Of a DNA stretch of 64,000 bases, positions 27,001 through 33,750 are shown piece by piece. Both the position numbers and the translations under genes were made by a program. Source of the stretch: Siminovitchia thermophila. GTDB taxonomy: Bacteria; Bacillota; Bacilli; Bacillales; Bacillaceae_C. The stretch lies in assembly GCF_016909185.1 (NCBI RefSeq), contig NZ_JAFBFH010000004.1, forward strand, positions 1-64,000, written 5' to 3'. The notes under the pieces were generated by a model. It saw nothing but the letters and a program-made list of their open reading frames with translations. It did not search any database and had not been told where the DNA came from. Each line of letters opens with the position of its first letter. Positions within the stretch are counted from its first letter, which is position 1.

Positions 27001-27688
27001 CAATGGCAAAACGCTTCAAGAAGGCTTGATGACAAATGAAAGTGGCAAGCTGATCGTAAGCAATTTAAAACCGGGACAATACCAACTTGTAGAAACAAAA
27101 GCACCCGAACATTACAAACTCGATGCTTCACCGCTCGTCTTTGAAATTGTGAAAGGACAAAAAGAGGTATTGCGCCTCACAGCGGTCAACGAGTTAACTC
27201 CAGGTGCAGTGGAGTTAACTAAGATCGATAAAGATGATCAGGCATTGACGCTGCCTGGAGCAGAATTTGAGTTGCAGGATAAAGCAGGTCGTACACTTCA
27301 AGCAGGTTTAACAACAGATAAACAAGGAAAAATCATAGTCGACAGCTTGAAACCTGGTGATTATCAGTTTGTTGAAACGGAAGCACCTAAAGGCTATCAA
27401 AAACGAACGGAACCAGTACCATTTACAATTGAAAAAGGTCAGGAAGAGCGATTAAAGATCCAAGTAACGAATACGAAAGTTCCGGTTGATATAGGAGAGC
27501 AAAACGATTCTGATACTCCAGTCCGACCAGATAAACCAAACAACCCAATACAGCATCCAGAAAAACAAAATAGCGGGACGAAGCTCCCAAATACTGCTAC
27601 AACCATATTCCAATATGCAGCAGCAGGACTGATTCTTCTACTAGTTGGCATTACTCTCACTAGATTTAGAAGAAATCGCCAAGAATAA
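21071..27688 (+). CDS. Giant sortase-anchored surface adhesin with SpaA/Cna-B repeats
   Basis: A 2205-residue cell-wall protein. Residues 1-23 form a signal peptide (GHIALLFLLLSQTF). Two N-terminal beta-sandwich adhesin domains (about 35-175 and 240-380) flank a Ser/Asn/Glu-rich linker. Five collagen-adhesin-like domains of about 130 residues follow (recurring TITWEI/ITWNI and DSIKVY phrases), then a GSGSGSGE linker at about 1095. Next come eleven SpaA/Cna-B domains of about 94 residues, each with a Lys (VELTKVD), a Glu (QFVETKAP) and an Asn (AENEL) positioned for intramolecular isopeptide bonds. A Pro/Asn stalk, LPNTA (2172-2176), a hydrophobic helix and RFRRNRQE complete the sorting signal. 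LPNTA is typical of class D sortases; no sortase is in the window. The ATG follows AGGGGGA by 10 bases. Confidence 0.9.
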   Translation: MGKKIGHIALLFLLLSQTFLSGFSNSPEIKSAEKLEQDLISKVTLFDEEGKMMDSSHAVNKDDVVNIQFDWSYTEAVQVGETYTFAIPRELKVVREQQGSLLGTNGDIGSFQVKTDGTVALTFHDKVENRENAQGTLRIQAAFNQEILKGKDTASIEFVIQEIAHVLNVSFLADSAEENHDKTNAAPGSDREQKTEPTRVENENEANSKSNSKTAEASDITSSKATVRAQMNAGAASEITENILTSVSLRDEDGNIIHAEENPNYRPSLGSTVGIEYTWKLENNHGYGAGSTFTFQLPEIFKVYNDLENEPLIFGGINMGTFTVKTDGTITMVFNEEIKKHSNIEGSLKLWTEFREDWKGSVEQEIVFPIKDGDTISIPVHFQPKPGPEIDKKGIPNQAYNAESIEWTVDFNKQLKKIQNAVLRDPIQTGQRLQADSIKVYKLDVQLDGSVVQGDLMDPGEYAIEKIAGSDFLVRFKAKQIDSAYRVVFVTDITDQDGTKYKNEAVLTGDDVSLPASATVSVNRGKPISKKSTHYDQQTQTITWEILYNYNEKSISKKDAFLQDFFNKSQGLISDSFEVYKVTIGEDGNEAGTEKVESFSVTPTSTKNQNGFELTFKEDIDSAYKIIYKTKATDRVFDWENITNKVVTGEGKEGEGSRDIHQQILIKANYPNHPETDYEKKTTTWGISFNNDSHLMKNVKLKDVFSNKGLTFQPDTLRITNAEKTLVEGEDYHLIEEADGFTIEFVHDISIPHFIEYQTKFDYDARENGKKAFQNKATIIWQDKDGEEKHKDDTAEFDPDHYTKGNGFKNGSYNAVTKEITWNIGLNYNLKKVENALVTDYILGNQKLVKDSIEVYEMKLNGSANGVEKGAQLTLGEDFTIENVEDKNGNPGFKINFNGDIDTPYWITYKTSLQDQLIQKEYNNTAKLFNGDKEITSLDAKVSVAHGGEYTHKSGAQNGKVIDWKVNINFGQSKVSDATLTDDPSPNQILLENSFHLYGTKIAENGTVTKDPENELKRGEDYTLDIKTDDEGKQTFEIKFLNDIDKAYILEYQSYINARNGDEITNKTSFDGKQITTEVTDSEEKIAVKITGGSGSGSGETGSLEVTKVDASTGDALKGATFTLYDNEGNIAIRTLTTGEDGKAVFKNLLYNDYILKEDKAPDGYVVGIQDSKTVKIDSKENNQITVKNKKIVHAVELMKIDQETKETLAGAVFELQRKVGDKYQKVAELTTDEKGVIFKEELEPGDYQFIEIKAPSGYQLNPEPISFKIDEKQTEIVRKTAENQIVLGAVELTKVDQDDPETVLSGAIFQLRDEKGNILQEGLTTDKNGKLIVKDLRPGPYQFVEMKAPEHYGLDSSPIPFEIKKGQQEALQVIVDNELIPGSVELIKVDHDNKEMTLAGAEFELQDAAGKVLQTGLTTNEDGKLIVKDLKPGKYQFVETKAPKDYALDSKPLPFEIEKGQKEILLVTVENELAPGAVELTKVDKDNKALPLSGAEFTLQTADGIDLQAGLKTDQEGKLIVKGLKPGKYQLVETKAPEHYLLDSTPLAFEIVRGQKEMLKITAYNELIPGSVELIKVDKDRKDLSLSGAEFKLQTAEGTDLQEGLTTNAEGKLVVQNLKPGKYQFIETKAPDFYQLTAKPIPFEIGKSQKETLKVTAENEFIRGKVELTKFDKDNKNAPLHGVEFALQDASGKTLQEGLTTDKDGKVVIEDLKPGNYQFVETKPLFGYKSNNTPITFTIAKSKTEADVEWIKLTAENELVPGSVELTKVDGDNNKAPLADAEFELQDANGKTLQEGLMTNESGKLIVSNLKPGKYQFVETKAPFGYHLDPTPIAFTIEKGQTEAVNVIAQNALATGSVQLLKVDKDNDELTLEGAEFELQDANGKTLQSGLSTNKEGIIAVKDLKPGKYQFVETKAPFGYHLDPTPIAFTIEKGQTEAVNVIAQNDLATGSVQLLKVDKDNDELTLEGAEFELQDANGKTLQEGLMTNESGKLIVSNLKPGQYQLVETKAPEHYKLDASPLVFEIVKGQKEVLRLTAVNELTPGAVELTKIDKDDQALTLPGAEFELQDKAGRTLQAGLTTDKQGKIIVDSLKPGDYQFVETEAPKGYQKRTEPVPFTIEKGQEERLKIQVTNTKVPVDIGEQNDSDTPVRPDKPNNPIQHPEKQNSGTKLPNTATTIFQYAAAGLILLLVGITLTRFRRNRQE
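26501..27016 (+). repeat. Near-identical 282-bp tandem units inside adhesin gene
   Basis: The stretch 26501-26734 recurs almost unchanged at 26783-27016, an offset of 282 bases, exactly one 94-residue SpaA unit. A further stretch around 26428-26513 recurs at about 26992-27077, an offset of 564. Other units have diverged much more, so this block was recently duplicated or homogenised. Confidence 0.85.
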
Positions 27689-27696
27689 ACTGAAGT

Positions 27697-27727
27697 GCTT
27701 CCATATGCTAGTATAGTATATGGAAGC
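27697..27727 (+). terminator. Hairpin after adhesin gene
   Basis: GCTTCCATAT (27697-27706) and ATATGGAAGC (27718-27727) form a perfect 10-base stem. The following T-run is weak, so termination may be partial. Confidence 0.6.
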
Positions 27728-28433
27728 CATTACTTCTATTTGCCACTTCATACGGTCAGACACACCTCGACATTCTTCATGAAAGTTTCCCAAGTATATA
27801 AACATTTATTTTAAGAAATGAACTATACAATTTATGGTATAATAACTGTACATTTACTATTTCAATTTCAAGATGAAGATATAAATTTCCCAACTTCCTG
27901 TTGTTCATCAACATCAAAAAAGGTGCATTGCAACATCATTGATCTTCGTTGGCTTGAGCTTTTTTAGATATAGCGGCTTTTACCTTTGAAGTTCATCATA
28001 TCCTTTAGCTCGGGTGGAAAAACTAGTTTTATACAATGAATGTCTTCCTTTCAAAGCACATTTGGAGATAAAACCGAAGTGTTTCGAGTTGCCCAAAGAA
28101 TTGTAGAAAGTGGAGGACGCTGTTTCTAGTTAAAGGTTAGGGGCGGTGAAGGAAGGGCAAATGGTTTGGTCAGGACATCGGGATACGATTTTTCACTGGC
28201 CTGGAACATTCTAAACGAGTGACGGACTTCAAGTAAAAATGCTCAGCGGTGAATGTACATGTATGATCAAAAACAAAACGGAATTTTCTCCTTGCGGATG
28301 GTCATGCTTTTAATTGAAAAATATTGTAGGTGCAATTTGTTATCCATGCTTGATATGTAGAAGAAGCTTATGCCAAACCAGTGGAATCATTACCCGGCTT
28401 TCTTACTTAATTTACATTAAAAAGGTGGCTGTA
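27728..28433. other. Intergenic region, no gene seen
   Basis: About 700 bases without a supported coding frame. A TATAAT box near 27838 lacks a good -35 partner. The frame of the following regulator stays open upstream to 28314 but has no ribosome binding site there. Confidence 0.45.
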
Positions 28434-29606
28434 ATGTTGAGAGTTATTCTAGTTGATGACGAAGCCTTAGCTCTTGAGCACATGGAACATTTACTCGTGA
28501 AAATCTCTGGTGTTGAAATAGTTGGAAAATTCCAAAATCCATTCCGGGCACTGGAGGCCTCACTAAGAGAACGCCCTGATGTTATTTTTCTCGATATAGA
28601 TATGCTGGAAATAAACGGAATTGAAATAGCGGAACAGATTCAAAGCTCTTATCCTGAAATATTAGTCGTATTCGTGACAGCTTATGATGAATATGCTGTA
28701 AAAGCCTTTGAAATCAATGCCATGGATTATGTTATCAAGCCTGTTCAGAGGACGCGGCTTGCTGAAACCGTTCGCCGCTTAAAGAAAAGGGTTCCTTCAC
28801 AAGCAATTTCATCCGATGGTTCCGGTATCATTTGCTGTTTTCAAACTTTACAATTTAAGAGATCAATGTGGGATTCTGAATTTGTTGATGTGTACTGGAG
28901 AACATCCAAGGCCCGGGAATTGTTTTCTTTTTTAATCCAGCATCGCGGGCGTCCAGTGCGTAAAGATATTTTACTAGATATGCTTTGGCCCGAGGTTGAC
29001 GATAAAAAAGGTTATGCGCAACTGTACGCCGCTATTTATCAAATTCGTCGAACATTAAGCGCTATTCAAATGAATATTACGATTTCCAGTCTCGATCATA
29101 GCTACGTGCTGGAATTAAATGAAGTCAAGCTTGATGTAGATGAGTGGCAGAATGGAATGGCTGCATTAACATCTGGAAGCGATGAAAATGTTGTCAAGCA
29201 CCAAAACTTAATGACATTATATCGAGGGGACTATTTGGCCGAAGAAGGTTATTTGTGGGCGGAGAGCGAGCGGGAAAGGTTAAGGATTTTATGGCTTCAC
29301 TACATAAATATGATGACGGATCACTTCGTTTCTAATGGTAAGTACACGGAAGCGATTTTACTTTATCGGCGTGTACAAGTATTACATCCATATGTGGATA
29401 GCAGCTATTTCATGCTGATGAAGCTGTATGATTTACTCGGGGATCATCACTCAGTTGAACAACAATACAAACATTTACGGAACATGCTAAAAGAAGAATA
29501 TGACATGAAACCCAAACCTACAATTGAAAAGTGGTATGAGAAATGGAAATCAGAAATGAATAGACATAAAAACGGAGATGGAAACAATGAATGCCGCAGT
29601 CTTTAA
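28434..29606 (+). CDS. Response regulator with receiver and BTAD domains
   Basis: A 390-residue regulator. Residues 1-120 form a receiver (VDDEALALEHM, phospho-acceptor Asp54 in IFLDIDM, TAYDEYAVKAFE, Lys in YVIKPV). Residues about 155-245 form a winged helix (LFSFLIQHRGRPVRKDILLD, then YAAIYQIRRTL), and the rest is a TPR-like bacterial transcriptional activator domain (EAILLYRRVQVLHPYVDSSY). This REC-SARP layout is typical of large activators. The ATG at 28434 is chosen because AAAGGTGG lies 5 bases upstream. It lies between the adhesin and a hybrid kinase and probably controls one or both. Confidence 0.85.
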   Translation: MLRVILVDDEALALEHMEHLLVKISGVEIVGKFQNPFRALEASLRERPDVIFLDIDMLEINGIEIAEQIQSSYPEILVVFVTAYDEYAVKAFEINAMDYVIKPVQRTRLAETVRRLKKRVPSQAISSDGSGIICCFQTLQFKRSMWDSEFVDVYWRTSKARELFSFLIQHRGRPVRKDILLDMLWPEVDDKKGYAQLYAAIYQIRRTLSAIQMNITISSLDHSYVLELNEVKLDVDEWQNGMAALTSGSDENVVKHQNLMTLYRGDYLAEEGYLWAESERERLRILWLHYINMMTDHFVSNGKYTEAILLYRRVQVLHPYVDSSYFMLMKLYDLLGDHHSVEQQYKHLRNMLKEEYDMKPKPTIEKWYEKWKSEMNRHKNGDGNNECRSL

Positions 29607-29627
29607 TGGCATTCATTGTTTATTTTT
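29582..29627 (+). terminator. Intrinsic terminator after the response regulator
   Basis: AAACAATGAATGCC (29582-29595) pairs perfectly with GGCATTCATTGTTT (29608-29621), followed by ATTTTT. The regulator's stop codon is in the loop. The kinase gene downstream therefore needs readthrough or its own promoter. Confidence 0.85.
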
Positions 29628-29742
29628 CGTTATGCAATAGCGGGCGATCACCTCATCTTCCGTTGCGGATGTGAGCCGGCTTACAAGTGTAAAAAATCAT
29701 TTGAGAGGCGGGGAGTTTGGCAGGGAGAAGGCCAAATCTTGT

Positions 29743-32700
29743 ATGAAGAAAAGACATATTTTACTTATGCTGGGCTTACTTTTGATCGTTTTATCAAGTT
29801 CGCGGATTTTTTGGATGGAATTATTTCGGGATCAAAAGCAGCGGCCAGTTGAAAATGGGCAATTAGATTTGCGTAATTGGGATGCAGAGGACGGTGAAGT
29901 TCTTTTATTGGATGGTGATTGGGAGTTTTATCCATCAAGCTTGTTGATGGACGAAGAGCGGCAACCGGGACTGGGCAATGCGGCGCCACAGCTTATTCAA
30001 GTTCCGGGTAAATGGAATGAAGTATTGCACTCGCCGTATGGTTTTGCCACCTATCGATTGCGTGTTCTTGTCAATCCGGAAAAAAAGGATCTGAATTATA
30101 GCATCCGTGTACCAAGTGTACGCAGTTCTTCGGAAGTATATGTGAATGGGCGTCTGCTGGCCAAATCCGGGAAAGTGGCAAAACATCAAGAGGAATATAT
30201 TGCGAAAAATTTACCCTATTCCACTACTTTTACAGCGGATGATAAGGGCGTCATAGAAATCGTCATTCAAGCCGCAAATTATGCGGATATACGAGGCAGC
30301 GGCATCATTCGCTCGATTAAGTTCGGTACGGAAGAAGCCATTGCCAAGGAAATGAAACTATCTTCCTCCATGCAGCTTTTAACTGCGATAATGTTCTTGA
30401 TACATTCTGTCTATTCTCTTATTTTGTTTTTTCTGGGAAATCGAGAAAAGAAGCTATTATTCTTTTCTTTACTTACACTTTGTGTGGCATTGGGAAATTT
30501 ATTCAGTAATGATGAGAAACTGTTTCACCAAGTTTTTTACATAGGGTATGAATGGGATTTTCGCTTGGCGAATGCAGCTGTACTCATCGGATGTTATGCG
30601 TTGCTTGAATGTACCGATCATCGGTTACTTCCGTATTGGCGCAAGATTTATCGCATTTATACTGTCAGCACCTTGGGCATTGCCGGTATAACGTTGTTGT
30701 TAACCCCAACCCAAGTGATAATGATCTTCCCGGTTTATTTTGTATTGGTGGGAGTTGCAGTCGTGATCACGGGGATTGCCATCATGCAAAAGTTCATCAA
30801 GGATATCAAAGCTAATCTGTTGCTGCTTTTTTCACTTACTGCTCTCATCCACCATTTTATTTGGGCAATCGGCTGGCGGGAAAATGGTATTAGTGTTGCC
30901 CACTATCCGTTTGATCTGTTTATTTCGATCGCCTGTTTTGCGTCTGTATGGTTTAAGGATTATTTTAAAATGCACGCCGACACAAGGGAGCTTGCCGCTG
31001 CATTACAAAGGATGAATGATCATAAGGATCAATTTTTGGCAAACACTTCACATGAATTTAAAAATCCGCTCCATGGCATTTTAAACATGTCACAAACTGT
31101 CTTAAAAAGGGAACGGGATATGCTGCAGGAAAGAAGTGTGAAAGAACTCGAAACGATTTTATCTGTCGGGCGGCGGATGACACTCATATTAAATGATTTG
31201 CTGGATGTAATGAGTCTTCAGGAAGGCAATCCGCGGCTGCAGAAAAAAGTCATCGCCATTCAGCCCATCATCACAGGGGTGCTGGATATGCTCCACTTTA
31301 TGGTAGAGTTCAAGCCCGTGAATATTGTGAATCAAATTCCAGAAGATTTCCCTCCCGTATATGCGGATGAAAATCGGGTCGTTCAAATTGCATTCAACTT
31401 GCTTCATAATGCGGTCAAATATACGAATGAAGGTCAAATTACCATTCGGGGCTTTGTAAAAGAAGGAAGAGGTTTTATCGTGATTGCGGATACCGGGGTC
31501 GGAATGGATAGAGCCATGCTAAAGCGTTTGTTTAATCCTTATGAGCAAGCAAATTCCGGTAAGACGATGATTGAAGGCGGTTTTGGGCTGGGATTAAGTA
31601 TAAGCAGACAATTGGTCGAACTTCATGGAGGAGAACTGGAAGTGTCTTCTGCCTTGGGAGAAGGCTCCACATTTACATTTTCTCTAAAATTAGCCAGTGT
31701 AAAAGAGAAGGAAGCGGGTAATGTATCCGGATCATTTGAACAGTCCGTCCCGATTCAGGAAAAAACTTCGCTTGATTGGACCAAGCTCGACATCTCGCCT
31801 GTTGTCAAGCGACCTCCATTAGGGGACACTGCGCTTGATCGTCCGGTCATCTTAATAGTGGATGATGATCCAGTAAACCTCCAAGTGCTTGAAGCCATTT
31901 TACCTCCGGAAGAATACGATGTGACGATGGTTACGAGCGGAAAAGAAGCGCTGGCCATATTGGGCGAGGAAGAGTGGGATTTAGTCATATCGGACGTCAT
32001 GATGCCCCAAATGTCAGGGTATGAGTTAACTCAGATTATCCGCAAGCGGTTTTCTTTTACCGAGCTTCCCATATTACTGCTTACGGCGAGAAGTCGGGCA
32101 GAGGATATTCAGAGTGGATTTTTGGCTGGTGCAAACGACTATGTAACAAAGCCGGTTGAAGCGCTGGAAATAAGATCACGGATTGAGGCATTGGCGATGA
32201 TTAAACAAGTTGTGCGGGAACAGTTGCAATTGGAATCCGCCTGGCTGCAGGCACAAATTCAGCCTCACTTTTTATTTAACACGTTAAACGCGGTAACAGC
32301 GTTAAGTGAAATTGATTTGGATAAAATGCGTGATTTGCTTGATCATTTTAGCCATTATTTAAGAAATAAATTTCAATTTCAACATATGGATGCGCTGATT
32401 CCAGTTGAAGAGGAGTTAAGCATCGTGCGCTCTTATTTGTACATTGAACAGGTGCGTTTTCAAGACAGGCTGCAAGTTGTTTGGGAAATAGACGAATATA
32501 ATGACTTGAAAATCCCATTCCTGACGATCCAGCCTTTAGTAGAAAATGCGATCAGGCACGGCATTATGAAACGGATCAGTGGCGGAAAAATAATGATTCG
32601 GATTTCCCAAAACGAAAAGCAGGTGGACATATCCGTTGAAGATGATGGGGTAGGAATGGAAGATGATAAATTGCGGAAAATAATGGATAGAAAGAAAAGC

Positions 32701-32862
32701 GGCCAGTCGGGAGTCGGTCTAATTAATACCGACATGCGCTTAAAGCGCCATTTTGGAAGGGGACTGCATATTCAAAGCACCCCCGGTTTGGGGACAAAGG
32801 TTTCTTTTACAGTGAGTAACCAACACTTGCAAACATCAACGGAGATTCATCAAGAGTCGTAG
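29743..32862 (+). CDS. 7TM hybrid sensor kinase with two kinase modules
   Basis: About 1039 residues. Order: an N-terminal helix (ILLMLGLLLIVLSSSRIFW), an extracytoplasmic jelly-roll sensor (LDGDWEFYPS, PSVRSSSEVYVNGRLL), seven membrane helices (7TMR-DISM type), a HisKA domain (NTSHEFKNPLHGIL), HATPase_c (LLHNAVKYTNEG, DTGVGM, GFGLGLSI), a receiver domain (LIVDDDPVNL, VISDVMMPQMSG, KPVE), then a LytS-type kinase module (QAQIQPHFLFNTLNAV) with a second HATPase (PLVENAIRHGIM, DDGVGM). Two different kinase types in one chain is unusual. The ATG at 29743 is chosen because it opens the signal-anchor helix; the ribosome binding site (AGAAGG) is modest. Carbohydrate- or cell-wall-like ligands are typical for such sensors. 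Confidence 0.85.
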   Translation: MKKRHILLMLGLLLIVLSSSRIFWMELFRDQKQRPVENGQLDLRNWDAEDGEVLLLDGDWEFYPSSLLMDEERQPGLGNAAPQLIQVPGKWNEVLHSPYGFATYRLRVLVNPEKKDLNYSIRVPSVRSSSEVYVNGRLLAKSGKVAKHQEEYIAKNLPYSTTFTADDKGVIEIVIQAANYADIRGSGIIRSIKFGTEEAIAKEMKLSSSMQLLTAIMFLIHSVYSLILFFLGNREKKLLFFSLLTLCVALGNLFSNDEKLFHQVFYIGYEWDFRLANAAVLIGCYALLECTDHRLLPYWRKIYRIYTVSTLGIAGITLLLTPTQVIMIFPVYFVLVGVAVVITGIAIMQKFIKDIKANLLLLFSLTALIHHFIWAIGWRENGISVAHYPFDLFISIACFASVWFKDYFKMHADTRELAAALQRMNDHKDQFLANTSHEFKNPLHGILNMSQTVLKRERDMLQERSVKELETILSVGRRMTLILNDLLDVMSLQEGNPRLQKKVIAIQPIITGVLDMLHFMVEFKPVNIVNQIPEDFPPVYADENRVVQIAFNLLHNAVKYTNEGQITIRGFVKEGRGFIVIADTGVGMDRAMLKRLFNPYEQANSGKTMIEGGFGLGLSISRQLVELHGGELEVSSALGEGSTFTFSLKLASVKEKEAGNVSGSFEQSVPIQEKTSLDWTKLDISPVVKRPPLGDTALDRPVILIVDDDPVNLQVLEAILPPEEYDVTMVTSGKEALAILGEEEWDLVISDVMMPQMSGYELTQIIRKRFSFTELPILLLTARSRAEDIQSGFLAGANDYVTKPVEALEIRSRIEALAMIKQVVREQLQLESAWLQAQIQPHFLFNTLNAVTALSEIDLDKMRDLLDHFSHYLRNKFQFQHMDALIPVEEELSIVRSYLYIEQVRFQDRLQVVWEIDEYNDLKIPFLTIQPLVENAIRHGIMKRISGGKIMIRISQNEKQVDISVEDDGVGMEDDKLRKIMDRKKSGQSGVGLINTDMRLKRHFGRGLHIQSTPGLGTKVSFTVSNQHLQTSTEIHQES

Positions 32863-32876
32863 TCTTTTTTAGCCCC

Positions 32877-32918
32877 AAAAAGGTGGAGAAAAACGATGAT
32901 TCGTTTTCTCCACCTTTT
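32877..32918. terminator. Bidirectional terminator between kinase and ferredoxin genes
   Basis: AAAAGGTGGAGAAA on the left and TTCTCCACCTTTT on the right form an 18-base stem with one bulged A. A/T-rich flanks serve both convergent genes. Confidence 0.85.
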
Positions 32919-32927
32919 ATTGAAGCA

Positions 32928-33167
32928 TTACCTTGATGCGAAAAATTCCTTCGCTTTTTCCAAATAAACTTGGTCTTCCGGAAGCAATTCCTCTTCGTGA
33001 TAAATGGCCTCCACGGGACAAACGGCTTGGCATGCGCCGCAGTCGATGCAAATATCGGGATCAATGTAAAACATTTTTTCCCCTTCTTCTATACAGTCGA
33101 CCGGACAAACGTCTACGCATTCGCCGAATTTTTCACCTTCGCAAGGAGCTGTAATGACATATGACAT
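32928..33167 (-). CDS. 7Fe-type ferredoxin
   Basis: A 79-residue ferredoxin whose cysteines fall at 9, 17, 21, 25, 40, 43, 46 and 50. This is exactly the Azotobacter FdI pattern shifted by one, which predicts a [3Fe-4S] cluster on Cys9, 17 and 50 and a [4Fe-4S] cluster on Cys21, 40, 43 and 46, with Cys25 free. Motifs are [10 protein letters not shown] and [16 protein letters not shown]. It is a soluble low-potential electron carrier. ATG at 33167 is preferred to the in-frame GTG at 33179, which lies within the GGTGGG site. Confidence 0.9.
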   Translation of the reverse strand: MSYVITAPCEGEKFGECVDVCPVDCIEEGEKMFYIDPDICIDCGACQAVCPVEAIYHEEELLPEDQVYLEKAKEFFASR

Positions 33168-33370
33168 TCGATAACCCACCCTTTATTTAATGTATATGAA
33201 ATAGTTCGCAGCTTGTGCGGTTCAAACGGTAGAGAAAATGAAACTACTGCTAATATAGCAAACATGAGGCTTGTTTTCAATGAATCGGGCTGAATTACCA
33301 ATAAGTAGGAGCATTTTTTCAGCAATTTTAACAGATTGGTTGCATATGGAACATGAATGTATTAAGATTG

Positions 33371-33392
33371 GAATATGAACATATGATCATAT
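33371..33392 (+). promoter_or_regulatory. Palindromic operator upstream of czrA-like gene
   Basis: ATATGATCATAT at 33381-33392 is a perfect 12-base palindrome, extended on the left by TATGAAC. It resembles ArsR/SmtB operators and lies about 20 bases before the regulator gene, so autorepression is likely. Confidence 0.6.
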
Positions 33393-33412
33393 AAAAGGTG
33401 AGTGTGTTATAA

Positions 33413-33733
33413 ATGGAACGTAAAAATGATAACCATGATGAGCATGATGAACTTGATGAAGAAACATTATTTATTGTTTCCCAAACATTCAAGGCATTGG
33501 GAGATCCGACTCGAATTCGGATTTTGCATTTGTTGTCGGAAGGGGAACGTTCAGTAAACCAAATCGCTGAGGCGCTTCATCTTCAACAGTCAACAGTTTC
33601 CCATCAGCTTCGATTTTTAAAAAATTTGCGGCTCGTTAAATATCGCAGAGAAGGCACGAGCATGTATTATTCACATGATGATGAACATGTTGTAAAAATA
33701 CTTGAACAGACGATTGACCACGCAAGGCATTAA
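33413..33733 (+). CDS. ArsR/SmtB metal-sensing repressor, CzrA-like
   Basis: A 106-residue winged-helix repressor with a His/Asp-rich N-terminus ([12 protein letters not shown]) and the recognition helix [12 protein letters not shown]. The alpha-5 metal site of CzrA/SmtB is complete: Asp90, His92, His103 and His106 have the same spacing as Asp84, His86, His97 and His100 of S. aureus CzrA. This predicts release from DNA on binding Zn(II) or Co(II). The ArsR-type alpha-3 cysteine pair is absent. It precedes the efflux ATPase by 17 bases. Confidence 0.9.
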   Translation: MERKNDNHDEHDELDEETLFIVSQTFKALGDPTRIRILHLLSEGERSVNQIAEALHLQQSTVSHQLRFLKNLRLVKYRREGTSMYYSHDDEHVVKILEQTIDHARH

Positions 33734-33750
33734 TGAGGGAGGTTATATGC

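Noticed and set aside
29616-29852. 78-codon frame between regulator and kinase
   Set aside because: It overlaps the start of the kinase in another frame and lacks a ribosome binding site.
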